64,000 nt of DNA from Penium margaritaceum (Eukaryota > Streptophyta > Zygnematophyceae > Desmidiales > Peniaceae), in NCBI GenBank assembly GCA_023375785.1, contig SZWC01003591.1:70318-134317 (forward strand), given 5' to 3'. This document shows, in pieces, positions 11,801 through 25,000 of this stretch. The translations under genes were made by a program, and so were the position numbers. The notes under the pieces are model-generated. The model was not told where the DNA came from, ran no database searches, and saw only the letters and a list, made by a program, of their open reading frames with translations. The number at the start of each line of letters is the position of its first letter. The stretch's first letter is position 1.

Positions 11801-12320
11801 AAGTACAAAGACTATCAATAAGTTGGGGCAATTTGTGGCTACTATGCAAAATGACCAACCAAAGTAGGCATATGTCACTGACCATGACCAGATAACTTCA
11901 CTATCTTTGGTAAAAGTTGAAAACTCATGATACCAGTCACAAATTGTTTCATGGGGAAAGAATTCTTTGGGAATACTAGTTATTGACTAGCAATCAAAAA
12001 GAACTTCAACAAGTTGTGGCACGGCGTGGCTACCATGCACAATGACCAAGCAAAGTAGGCATATGTCACAGACCATGACCAAAGAATTTCACTATGTGTG
12101 GTCATCGTTGACAACTCATAATACGAGTCACAAATGGTCCGAGGGGGAAACAATGGTTTGGGAATACTTGTTATTGACTGGCAAGTACAAAGAATTCCAA
12201 TAAGTAGTGGCACAGAGTGGCTACCATGCAGAATGACCAGCCAAAGTAGGCATATGTCACTGAACATGACCAATGAATCTCACTATGTGTGGTCAACATT
12301 GACAAGTCATAATACGAGTT
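8852..12320. repeat. 191-bp satellite array, about 18 monomers
   Basis: The landmark ACCAACCAAAGTAGG recurs at about 8852, 9042, 9233, 9424, 9616, 9805, 9995, 10186, 10377, 10550, 10727, 10904, 11091, 11282, 11474, 11663, 11854, 12045 and 12236. The spacing is 187-192 bp except for three shorter monomers (173-177 bp) at 10377-10904. Each monomer carries several TGACC/GGTCA words in both orientations and, in the best copies, a 12-bp palindrome GTCAACGTTGAC. The monomer length is in the nucleosomal range typical of plant and algal centromeric or pericentromeric satellites. Open frames across it are accidental. Confidence 0.95.
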
Positions 12321-13014
12321 TTCTTGATCTCGGGTCGGCCCGAATTCCGGCCCCTTAGTCTTGAAGAATCTCAAGAGGTGGTCATGTAGACCCTACGTTG
12401 TATGCTCCAGGGCGCGTGCCACGGCTTTTTCCAGCATGCTTTGGTCATCCATGTCCATGTGGGCGTGTGACGTGAGTACGGATGAGTGTTCTCGATTGCA
12501 GGTCGGCCTGAATTCCGGCCCCTTAGTCTCGGAGACTCTGGAGAGGCACTCACAGAGACCCTACGTCATATGCTCCAGGGCGCGTGCCATTGAATTTTTT
12601 AGTGCGACTTGGGTCATCCATGACCACATTGGTGTGCAACGTGCGTATGGACAAGTTTTCTCGGTTTTAAGTTGGCCCAAAATCCGGTCCCTTTGTCTCA
12701 GAGAGGCTCAAGATGCGCGCTTGAAGACCCTACGTCGTATGCTCCAGGGCGCATGCCATGGACTTTTTGAGCTCGACTTGGGTAATACATGTCCATATGG
12801 TTGTGCGACGTGCGTATGGATGCGTTTTCTCGATTTTGGGTCAGCCCAAATTCTGGCCCCTTATTCTCGGAGAGGCTCGAGACGCACACTCGGAGACCCT
12901 ACATCGTATGCTCCAGGGCGCATACCATGGATTTTTTGAGCGGGACTTGGGTCACCCATGCCCATTTGGGTGTGTGACGTACGTATGGATGAGTTGTTTT
13001 GATTTTTGGTCAGC
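12321..13014. repeat. 169-bp satellite array, about 4 monomers
   Basis: The landmark GACCCTACGT (and variants) occurs at 12388, 12557, 12726 and 12895, an exact 169-bp period. Monomers include CTCCAGGGCGC and end with GACGTRCGTATGGATG-type sequence. The array is sandwiched between the 191-bp and 11-bp arrays without a spacer. The long plus-strand open frame here is a by-product of the repeat. Confidence 0.93.
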
Positions 13015-16000
13015 CAACACTGAGGCACAACTAGGGCGCAACTAGGGCACAATTAGGGTGTAGCTAAATCCCAATTGAGTCTCAACTAGGGCGTAACTAG
13101 GGCGCAAGTAGGGTGCAACTAGGGCAGAAGTAGGACGCAACTAGGGCACAAAAAGGGCGCAACTAGGGTGCAACTAGGGCGTAGCTAGTGCACAACTGAG
13201 GCACAACTAGGGCGTAACTAGAGTGCAACTAGTGTGCAAGTAGGGCGTACGTAGAGCGCAACTACGGCACTAGGAGGGCACAAGTAGGGTGCAACTAGGG
13301 TGCATCTAGGGCGCAAATAGGGTGCAACTAGGGTGTAGCTAGTGCCCAACTGAGGCGGAACTAGGGCGTAACTAGGGCGCAACTAGGGCGCAAGTGAGGT
13401 GCAAGTAGGGCGTAGTTCGGGCACAAGAAGGGCGCAACTTCGGCGCACATAGGGTCCAACTAGGGCGCAACTAGGGTACAACTAGGGCGCAACTAGGGCG
13501 TAGCTAGTGTCTAACTGAAGCGTAACTAGGGAACAACTAAGGCACAAGTAAGGCGCAACTAGGGTGCAAGTAGGGTGCAACTAGGATACAAGTAGTGCTC
13601 AAGTAGGACGCAACTAGGGTGCAACTAGGGCGCAACTAAGGCGCAAGTAGGGTGCGAGTAGGGCACAAGTAGGGCACAACTAGACCGTCACTAGGGAACA
13701 AGTAGGGCGCAACTAGGTTGCAAGTAGGGCACAGGTAGGGTGCAACCAGAGCCCAAGTAGGGCGCAACTAGGGCACAATTAGGGCGCATGTACAGCACAA
13801 CTAGGGCGCACCTAGGGCGCAACTAGGGCGCAACTGGGGTGTTGCCAGTACCCAACAGAGGCGCAACTAGGGCATAACTAGGGCACAAGTAGGACACAAC
13901 AAGGACACATGTAGGGCACAACTAGGGTGCAAGTAGGGCGCAACAAGGGTGCAAGTAGGGCACAAGTAGGGTGCAAGTTGGGCCCTACTAGGACGCAACT
14001 AGGACATAGCTAGTGCCCAACTGAGGCGCAACTAGGGCGCAACAAGAACGGAAGTAGGGTGTGTCTAGGGTGCAAGTAGGGTGGAACTAGTGTGCAACTA
14101 GGGCGCAACTATGGTGCAACTATGGCGCAAATAGTGCGTAATTATGGTGTAACTAGGGCGCAACTAGGGCACAACTTGGACGAAAGTAAGGTGCAAGTAG
14201 GGCGCAACAAGCACACAACTAGGGTACAACTAGGACGCAAGGAGGGAGAAAGTAGGACGCAAGAAGAGTGCAACTAGAGTGCAACTAGGGTGCAACTAGG
14301 GTGTAAGAAGGGCGCAAGTAGGGCACAACTAGGGCGTAATTAGGGCACAACTAGGGCGCAAGAAGGGCGCAAGTAAGGCAAAATTAGGGCGTAACTAGGG
14401 TGCAATCAGGGCGCAAGTAGGACGCAAGTAGGACGCAACTATGGTGTAACAAGGGCGCAACTAGGGCATAGCTACTGTCCAACTGAGGCGCAACTAGGAC
14501 GCAAGTAGGGCGTAACAAGGGTGCAACTAGGATGCAAGTAGGATGCAAGGAGGGTGCAAGTAGGGTGCAAGTAGGGCGCAAGTAGGACATAACTTGGGTG
14601 CAATTAGGGCATAACTAGGACGTAGCTAGTGTCCAATTAAGGCACAACTAGGGAAAATCTAAGGTGTAACCAGGGTACAACTACGACGCAATTACGTTGC
14701 AACTAGGGCATAAGTAGGGCGTAAGTATGGCGCAACTAGGGCACAACTAGAGTGTAGCTAGTGCCCAATTGAGGCACAACTTGGGTTCAACTAGGGCGTA
14801 ACTAGGGCATAAGTAGGGCGAAACTAGGGAGCAAGTAGGGTGCAATTAGGGCGCAACAAGGGCGCCAATAGGGTGCAACTAGGGTGTAAGTAGGGCGTAG
14901 CTAGGGTGCAACTAGGGCACAACTAGGGTGAAATTACGCCGCAAGTAGGGTGCAAGTAAGGTGCAACTAGGGTGCAACTAGGCCGCAAGTAGGGCTCAAG
15001 TAGAACGCAAGTAAGGGCACAAGTAGGACACAAATAGGGTGCAATTCCAGCGCAACTAGGATACAAATAGGTTGCAAGTAGGGCGTCAGTAAGTTGCAAG
15101 TAGGGCGCAAGTAGGTTGCAAGTAAGGTGCAACTAGGACACAACTAGGGCGCAACTTGGGTGCAACTAGGATGCTACTTGGATGCAACAAGGGCGTAACT
15201 AGGGCATAGCTAGTACCCAACTGAGGCGTAACTTGGGTGCAACTAGGGCGCAACTAAGGAACAACTACATCGTAAGTAATGTACAAATAGGGCACAAGTA
15301 AGGCTCAAGCAGGACAGAAGTAGGGTGCAAGTAGGGCGCATGTAGGGCGCAAGTAGGGTGCAAGTAGGACGCAGCTAGGGCACAAGTAGGGGGAAACTAG
15401 GGCACAACACGGGCGCACATAGGGCGTAAGAAGGACACAACAAGGGCATAACCAGGGGATAACTAGGACGCAATTAAGGCAAAAGTAGGGAGCAACTAGG
15501 GCGCAACTAGGGTGTAAGAAGGACGCAAATAGGGCACAATTAGGATACAAGTAGGGCACAACTAGGATGCAACTACGGCATAGCTAGTGCCAAACTGAGG
15601 TGCAACAAGGGCGTAACTAGGGTGCGAGTAGGACGCAACTAGGGCGTAAGTACAGCTCAACTCGGGCACAATTAGGGCGCAACTAGGGTGCAAGTAGGGT
15701 GCAAGTAGGGTGCAAGTAAGGTGCAACTAGGGCGCAACTAGGGTGCAACTAGGACACAAGGAGGACGCAAGTACGGTGCAAGTAGGACACAAGTATGGCA
15801 CAAGTAGTGCGCAACTAGGGCGCATGTATAGTGCAAGTAGGACACAAGTAGGGCGCAACTAGGGCGCAAGTAGGACGCTCCTAGTATAGAACTAGGTCAT
15901 AGCTAGGGCCCAAGATGAAAGGTGCACGTTGGGTGTAAATAGGACGCAACTAGGATACAACTAGGGCTCAACTAGGGCACAAGTAGGGCGTAAGAAGGGC

Positions 16001-19000
16001 GCAACTAGGGCACAACCAGGGTTCAACTAGGGCGCAATTAGGGCGTAGCTAGTGCCCAACTGAGGCGCAACTAGGGCATAACTAGGGCGCAACAAGGGTA
16101 CAACTCGGGCGCAAGAAGGGCGCAAGGAGGGCGTAAGCAGGGCCCAACAAGGGTGCAGCTAGGGTGCAACTAGGACGTAGCTTGTGCCCAACCGAGGCAC
16201 AACCAGGACGCAACTAGGACACAACTAGGACACAACTAGGGTGCGAGGAGGGCACAACTAGGATGCAAGTAGGGTGCAAGTAGGGTAGGGCGGGTAGGAC
16301 ACAACTAGGATGCAACTAGGGCGCAAGTAGGGCACACTTAGGATGCAAGTAGGGTGAAACTAGGGCGCAAGAAGGGCGCAAATAGGACACAACGAGGGTG
16401 CAACTAGGGCGAAAGTAGGGTGCAACAAGGGCGCAAGTATGGCGTAATCAGAGCGCAACTAGGATATATCCACGACGTAAAGAGGGTGCAAATAGGGTGC
16501 AAGTACGGTAAAACTAGGACGCAACTAAGATGCAACTATGGCGCAAGTAGGATGCAAGTAGGGCACAACTAGGGCGTATCTAGGGTGCAACTAGGATGCA
16601 ATTAGGGCATAACTAGGGCGTAAATAGGGCAAAATTAGGGTGCAAATAGGGTGCAAGTAAGGCGCAACTAGGGTGCAACTAGGGTGCAACTACGACGGAA
16701 CTAGGGAGCAACTAGGGCGCAACTAGGGTGCAAGTTGGACGCAAGTAGGACGCAACTAGGGCACAACTAGGGCGCATCTAAGGCATAGCTAATACCCAAC
16801 TGAGGCGCAACTATGGCGCAACAACGACACAACTAGGCTGCAACTAGGACGAAAGTAGGGCTCAATTAGGGTGCAACTAGGATGTAAGTAGGGTGCACAT
16901 AGTGCACAAGTGGGGCAGAATTAAGATGCAATGAGGGCACAACTAGGGTGCAAGCAGGTTGCAAGTAAGGCGCAACAAGGGTGTAACTAGGGCGTAACTA
17001 AGGCATAGCTAGTGCCCAATAAAGATACAACTAGGGCACAACAAGGGTACAACTAGGGTGTAACTAGGGTGCACGTAGGGTGCAACTAAGGCGCAAGTAG
17101 GGTGCAAGTAGGGCACAAGTAGGGCGCAAGAACGGTGCAACTATGACGCAACTAGGGCGCAAGTGGGACGAAACTAGGACACAAGTAGGGCGCAACTTGG
17201 GTGTAGCTAGGACGCAACTAGGGCGCAACAAGGGTGCAAGCAGGGCTCCAGTAGGATGCAAGTACGGCGCAACGAGGGCGCAAGTAGGACGTATGTAGGG
17301 TGCAACTAGGGCAAAACTAGGGCGCAACTAGGGCACAACTATAGAGCAATTAGGGGGCAAGTAGGGAGCAATTAGGGCGCAACTAGGGCACAACTAGAAC
17401 CCAACTAGGACACAAGTACAGTGCAAGTAGGGCGTAACTAGGACGCATCTAGGGTGCAACTAGCGCGCAACTAGGGCACAACTAGGGTACAACTAGGACG
17501 TAGCTACTGCCCAACTGAGGCCCAAATAGGGCGCACATAGGGTGCAACTAGGGTGCAAGTAGGGTGCAAGTAGGGTAAACGTAGGATGAAACTAGGGCAC
17601 AACTAAGATGCAACTAGGGTGTAGCTAGTGGCCAACGACGGTGCAACTAGGGCACAACTTAGGCGCAACTAGAACACAAGTAGGGTGCAACTAGGATACA
17701 ACTAGGACGTAAGAAGTGCGCAAGTAGGCACAAGTAGGGCACAACTTGGGCACAACTAGGACACAACTAGGGGGTAGCTAGTGCCCAATTGAGGCACAAC
17801 TAGGGCGCAACTAGGGCGCAACTAGGACACAAGTAGGGCGCTAGTAGGATGCAAGTAGGGCGCAAGAAGGGTGCAATAAGGACACAAGTAGGTACAACTA
17901 GGGTGCAGCTAGGGTGCAACTAGGGCGCAAGTAGGGCACAAGTGGAGCGCAACTAGGACGGAACTAGGGCGCAACTAGGGTGCAACTAGGGCGCAACTAG
18001 GGTGCAAGAAGGGTGCAAGTAGGATGTAAGAAGGGCACAACCAGGACATAACTAGTAGTATGTGCAAGTAGGTCGTATGTAGGGTGCAATGAGGGCGCAA
18101 CTAGGGTGCAGCTTGGGCGCAAGTAGGGCGTAAGTAGGGCACAAGAAATGATGCAACTAGGGTGCAACTAGAATGTAACTAGGGCGCAACAAGGACGTAG
18201 CTAGTGTCCAACTGAGGTGCAACTAGAACGCAACTAGGGGAAAATGAGGGCACAACTAGGGCGCAAGAAGGGCGTACGTAGGGCTTAACTAGGGTGCAAG
18301 TAGGGCGCAACTAGGACACAAGTAAGGCGCAAGTAGGGCGCAACGAGGGTGCAACTATGGATTAACAAGGACGTAAGTAGGGTATAAGTAAGGTGTAACT
18401 AGGATACAACTGGGGTGAAACTTGGGCGTAGCTAATGCCCAACTAAGGCACAACTAGGGCGCAACTAGGTCACAACTTGGTCACAATTAGGGTGCAACTA
18501 GGGCGTAACAAGGACGCAAGTAGGGCACAAGTAGGGTGCAAGTAGGGCGCATGTAGTGCGTAAGTAGGGCATAACTAGGGCGTAACTAGGGCACAAGTAG
18601 GGCGCAAGTAGGGCGCAAGTATGGCTTAACTAGGGTGCAACTAGGGCGCAACTAGGACACAAGTAAGGTGCAAGTAGGCTGCAACTAGGGTGCAACTATG
18701 GATTAACAAGGACGTAAGTAGGGTGCAAGTAAAGTGCAACTAGGGCGCAATTAGGGTGTAACTAGGGCATAGCTAGTGCCCAATTGAGGCACAACTAGGG
18801 CGCAAATAGGGTGCAACTAGGGTACAAGTAGGGTGCAAGTAGGGCGCAAGAACATTGCATCTAGGGTGTAACTAGGGTGCATCTAGGGCGTAGCTAGTGT
18901 CTAATTGAGGCACAAATAGGACACATCTAGTGCACAACTAGGGCGCAACTAGGACGCAAGTAGGGCGTAACTAGGACGTAAGAAGGGTGCAAGTATGGCG

Positions 19001-22000
19001 CAAGTAGGACGCATCTACGATGCAACTAGGGCGCAACTAGGGTGTAAGTAAGGCGCAAGTAGGGTACAACTAGGGCACAACAAGACGTAACAAGGGTGCA
19101 AATAGGGTGTAACTAGGATGCTACTGGGGCGTAACTAGGGCACAACTAGGAAATAGCTAGTGTCCAACTGAGGCGCAACTAGGGCGCAACTAGGGTGCAA
19201 GTAGGGCGCAACTAGGGTGCAAGTAGGATACAACTAGGACACAAGTAGGGTGCAAGTAGGACGCAACTAGGACGCAACTAGGGTGCTACTAGGATGCAAC
19301 TAGGGCGTGGCTAGTGCCCAACTAAGGTGCAACTAGGATGCAAGTAGGGTGAAAGTGGTGCAACTAGGATACTAGTAGGACACAATTTGGGCACAAATAG
19401 GGCGCAACTAGGGTGCAAGTAGGGCCCAACTAGGGTGCAACTAGGGCGCAACTAGGGTGCAAGTAGGATCCATGTAGGGTCTAACTAGGGCGCAACTAGG
19501 ACACAACTAGGGTGCAAGTAGGTCGCAAGTAGGGCGCAACAAAGGTGTAACAAGGGCGCAACTAGGGAGTAACTAGGGTGCAACTAGGGCCTAAGTAGGG
19601 TGCCACTAAGGCACAATTAGGGTGCAAGTAAGACGCAAGAACAGTGTAACTACGTCGCAACTAAGGCGAAAGTAGGGTGAAACTAGGACGCCAATAGGGT
19701 GCAACTAGGGCACAACTAGGGTGCAACTAGGGCACAAGGGCGGAAGAAGGGCGCAATTAGGGCTCTAGTAGGATGCAACTAGGGCGTAATGAGGGAGCAA
19801 GTTGGACGCAGATAGGTCGCAAGTAGGGCACAAATAGGGCGCAACTAGGGCACAACTACGGCACAAGTAAGGTACAAGTACGGCGCAAGTAGGGTGCAAC
19901 TAGGGTGCAACTAGGACCCCACCAGGATGCAAGTAGGGCGCAAGTGGGACACAACTAGGACGCATCTAGGGCATAACTAGGACGTAGCTAGTGCCCAACT
20001 GAGGCAAAAATAGGGTGCAACTAGGGCACAACTAGAGTGTAACTAGGACGCAAGTAGGTCGCAAGCATGGTAAAAGTAGGGTGCAACAAGGGCGCAACTA
20101 GGGCACAACTAGGGTGTAGCTAGTGTCCAACCGAGGCGTAACTAGGGCGCAACTAAGGAACAACTAGAGCGCAACACGGACGCAACTAGGGTACAACTAG
20201 GGTGTAAGTAGGGCGCAAGTAGGGCACAACTAGGGCGCAACTAGGACGCAACTAGGGTGTAGCTAGTGCCCAATTGAGGCGCAATTAGGATGCAGCTAGG
20301 GCGCAACTAGGGCGCAACTAGGGTCCAAATAGGGCGGAAGCAGGGTGCAACTAGGACGCAACTAGGGTGCAACGATGGTGCAACTAGGGCACAGCTAGGG
20401 TGAAGAAGGACGCAACTAGGGGGCAATGAGGATGTAACTAGGAAGCAAGTAGGGCGCAAGTTGGACAAAAGAAGGAGGAAACTAGGGTGCAAGTAGGGCA
20501 CAAGAAGGGTGCAAGTAGGGTACAAGTAGGAGGCAACTAGGGCCCTAGTCAAACGACTAGGGCGCAACTAGGACGCAAGCAGGGCGCAACTAGGGCCCAA
20601 CTAGGGTGCAACTAAGGCACAACTATTAATCAACTAGGGCACAAGTAGGGCACAAGTTGGACGCAAATAGGACGCATATAGAGCAAAACTCGCATGCAAC
20701 TAGGGCGCAACTAGAGAGGAACTAGGACGTAGCTAGTGCCCAACTGTTGCGCGATTACGGCGTTACTAGGGTGCAACTAGGGTGCAACTAGGGCACAAGT
20801 AGGGCGCAAGTAGGACACAACTAGGGTGCAACTACGGCGCAAGTAGGGCGTAACTAGGGTACAACTAGGGCCCAAGTAGGACACATCTAGGATGTAGCTA
20901 GTGTCCAATTCAGGTGCAACTAGGGCATGACTAGGGCGCAAGTAGGACGTAAGTAAGGCACAATTTGGGCACACCAAGGACACAAGAAGGATGCAAGTAG
21001 GATACAAGTACGAGGCAAGTAAGGCGCAACTAGGGCGTAACCAGGGCGCAAGTAGGGTGCAACTAGGACACAACTAGGGTGCAACTAGGGCACAAGTAGG
21101 GCGTAAGTAGGGCGCAACTAGCATGCAAGTAGGGCGCAAGTAGGGTGCAACTAGGGCAGAACTAGGGCACAACTAAGCTACAAACAGGACGCAAGCAGGG
21201 CACAACTAGGGCGCAACTAGGGCGCAACTAGAGCGTAAGTAGGGTGCACGTAGGTCGCAAGTAGGGCGCAACTAGGAAGGAACTAGGGCGCATCTAGGGC
21301 GGAACTTTGGTGTAAGGAGGGTGCAAGTTTGACGCAGGTAGGGTGCAAGTTTGGGCACAACTTGGGTGCAACTAGGACGTAGCTAGTGCCCAACTAAGAC
21401 ACAACTAGAGCGCAATTAGGGCACAACTAATGTACATGTAGGGCAGAAGTAGTGCGCAAGTAGGTTGCAAATGGGGCGCAACAAGGGTACAACTAGGACG
21501 CAACTAGGGCGTACCAAGTACCCAACGGAGGCACAACTAGGACGCAACTAGGACACAACTAGGGCGCGCAATTAGGGTACAACTAGGGCGCAACAAGGGC
21601 GCAACTAGGATGCAAGTAGGGTACAAGTAGGGTGTAAGAAAGGCGCAAGTAATGCGCAAGTTGGAATCAACTAGGGCGCAAGTAGGGTGCAAGCAGGGCA
21701 CAAAAACGGCGCAAGTAGGGCTTAACTAGGTTACAACTAGGGCGCAACTAGGGCATAAGTAAGGCGCAAGTAAAGCAAAAGTAGGGTGCAACTAGGGAGC
21801 AACTAGGGTGCAAGTAGGGTGGAAGTACGGTGCAACTATGGTGCAATGAGGGCGCAATTTGGACGCAGCTAGGAAGCAAGTAGGGCACAACTAGGACACA
21901 ACTAGGGTGTAAGTAGGGTTCAACTACGGTGCAAGTGGGGCGAGACTAGGACGCAACTAGGGCGTAGCTAGTTTCTAAGTGAGGCTCAACTAGGAAACAG

Positions 22001-25000
22001 CTTGGGTGCAACCATGGCATAACTAGGGCCCAACTAGTAGGGCGCAATTAGGGCGCAAGTATGGCGCAAGAAAGGTGTAAGAAAGGCGCAACTAGGGTAC
22101 ACGTAGGGCACAAGTAGGGCGCAAGTAGGATGCATCTAGGGGGCAACTAGTGCCCAACTTGGGCGCAACTAGGACGCAACTAGGGTGCAAGTAGGGTTGT
22201 AACTATTGCACAACTAGGGTGCAACTAGGGCGCAACTAGGATGTAGTGTCCAACTAAGGCGCAACTAGGCTGTAACTAGGATGCAATTAGGGCACAAGCA
22301 GGGCGCAACTAGGGTACAAGTAGAGCACAAGTAGGACGCAACTAGGGTGCTACTAGGATGCAACTTGGGCATAGCTTGTACCCAACTGAGGCGCAACTAG
22401 GACGCAACTAGGGTGTAAGTAGGGCGCAACTAGGGTGCTAGTTGGACGCAAATAAGGCTCAACTAGGGCACAAATAGGCCGCAACTAGGCTACAAATATG
22501 GCTCAAGTAATGTGCAACTAGGACACAACGAGGGCGCAACTAGGGCGTAACTAGGGCGCAAGTAGGGTGCAAGTAAGGCAGAACAAGGACACAACTAGGG
22601 CACAACTAGGGCACAAGTACGACGCAAGTAGGATGCAAGTAGGGCGCAAGTAGGGCGCAAGTAGGGTGCAACTGGGGCGCAACTAGGGTATAACTATTGC
22701 CCAACTAAGGCAGAACTAGGGCACAACAAGGATGCAACTAGGACGCAACTAGGGCACAAGTAGGGCACAACTAAGGTGCAAGTAGGGCACAAGTAGGGCA
22801 CAAGAAGGGTGTAACTAGGGCACAACTAGGGCGTAAGTAGGGAAAATCTAGGATGCAAGTAGGACGCAACTACGGCCCAATAAGGGCGTAAGTAGAAGGC
22901 AACTAGGGAAGAACTAGGGCACGACTAGGGCGCAAGTAGGGTACAAGTAAGACCCAACTAGGGCGTAATGAGGGCACAAGTAGGGTGCAAGTAGGCCGCA
23001 AGTAGGGCACAACTAGGGCGCAACTAGGGTGCAAGTAAGGTGCAAGTAGGGCGCAAGTAGTGCGTGACTAGGGCCCAACTAGGATGCATGTAGGACGCAA
23101 GTAGTGTGCAACTAGGACGCATCTAGGACGTAACTAGTGTACAACTTGGATGCATCTAGGGCGCATTAGGATATAGCTATTTCCCAACTGAGGCGCAACT
23201 AGGGTGGAACAAGGATGCAACTAGGGTGCAACTAGGGCACAAGTAGGGCACAAGTAGGGTGTAAGTAGGGCACAACTATGGTGCAACTAGGGTGGAACAA
23301 GGGCATAAATAGGATGTAATTAGGACGCAAGTAGGGTGCAAGTAGGGTGCAAGTAGGGTGCAACTATGGCGTAGCTAGTGCTTCACTAAGGCACAACTAA
23401 GGTGCAACTAAGATGCAACTAGATTGCAACAAGTGTGCAACTAGGGCACAACTAGGACATAAGTAGGGCACGAGTAGTGCCCAACTGAGGCACAACTTGG
23501 GTGCAACTAGGACGCAACTAAGGCGCAACTAGGATGCAAGTAGGGCACAACTAGGGTGCAAGTATGGCACAAGTAGGGCGAAAGTAGGGCGTAACTAGGG
23601 CGCAACTAGGGTGAAGTAGGAGGTAACTAGGGTGCAGTAAGTGTGCAACTAGGGCGCAAGTAGGGAAAAAGTAGGAAAAAAGTAGGACATAACTAGGGCA
23701 CAAGTAGGACGAAAGTAGAGCGCAATTAGGGCGCAAGTACGGTGCAACTAGGTGATAACTAGGGCATAACTAGGACGGAAGTAGGACGCAACTAGGGTAC
23801 AACTAGGGTGCAACTAGGGCACAGCTAGGGCGTAAGTAGGGCGAAAGTAGGGCGCAAGTAGGGTGTGACTAGGGTGCATAAAGGGCACAACCAGCATGCA
23901 ACTAGGCGCAACTAGAGAGTAACTAGGTTGTAGCAGGTGCCCAACTGAGGCACAACTATGGCGTAACCAGGGTGCAAGAAGAGTGTAACTAGGACGCGAA
24001 TAGGGCGCAAGTAGGGTGCATGTTGGGCACAACTAGTTTGCAACTATGGTGCGACTAGGGCGTAGCTTGGGTGCAAGTAGGTGCAACTAGGATTAAACTA
24101 GGCCGCAAGTAGAGCACAAGTAGGATGCAAGTAGGACACAACTAGGGCGCAACTAGGGTGCAACTAGGATGCAACTAGGGCATAACTAGGTTGCAACTAG
24201 GATGTAACTAGCGTTCAAGGAGGGCGCATGTAGGATGCAAGTAGGGCGCAAGTAGGGTGCAACTAGGGCACAACTAGGGTACAACTAGGGCGCAAGTAGG
24301 GTGCAAGTAGGGCACAAGTAGGATGCAATTAGGGTGCAAGTAGGTCTTAAGTAGGACGCAAGTAGAACGCAAGTAGGGCGCAACTAAGGTTCAACTAGGG
24401 TGCAACCAGGACGTAAGTAGGGTGCAACTAGGGCATAACTAGGGCGAAACAAGGATGCAACTAGGGCACAACTAGGGTGCAGGTAGGGTGCAAGTGGGGC
24501 ACAACTAGGGTGCATCTAGGGCGCAATAAGCATGCAACTAGGACGCAACTAGGAAGTAGCTAGTGCTCGATTGAGGCGCAACTAGGGCGTAACTAGGGTG
24601 TAACTAGGTCGTAATTGGGACGCAAGTAGGGCGCAAGTAGGGTGCAAGTAGGGCATAACTAGGGCGCAACAAGGGCGCAACTAGGGCATAGTTAGTGCCC
24701 AACGGAGGCTCAACTAGGGCGAAAATGAGGTGCAACTAGGATGCAACTAGGCCGCAACTAGGATGCAACTAGGGTGCAAGTAGGGCGCAAGTAGGGTGCA
24801 AGTAGGATGCAACTAGGGCACAACAAGGGCACAACTAGGGTATCTCTTGTGTCCAACTGAGGCACATATAGAGCATAACTAGAGCGTAACTAGGGCGCAA
24901 CTAGGACTTAAGTTGGGCGCAACTAGGGCGCAAGTAGGGCGCAAGTTGGACACAAGTTGGACGCAAGTAGGGCACAAGCAGGTGCAACTAGGGTGCAACT

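Noticed and set aside
12361-12939. 192-codon plus-strand frame
   Set aside because: It runs through the 169-bp satellite; the period is not a multiple of three, so each monomer is read in a different frame, as chance predicts.
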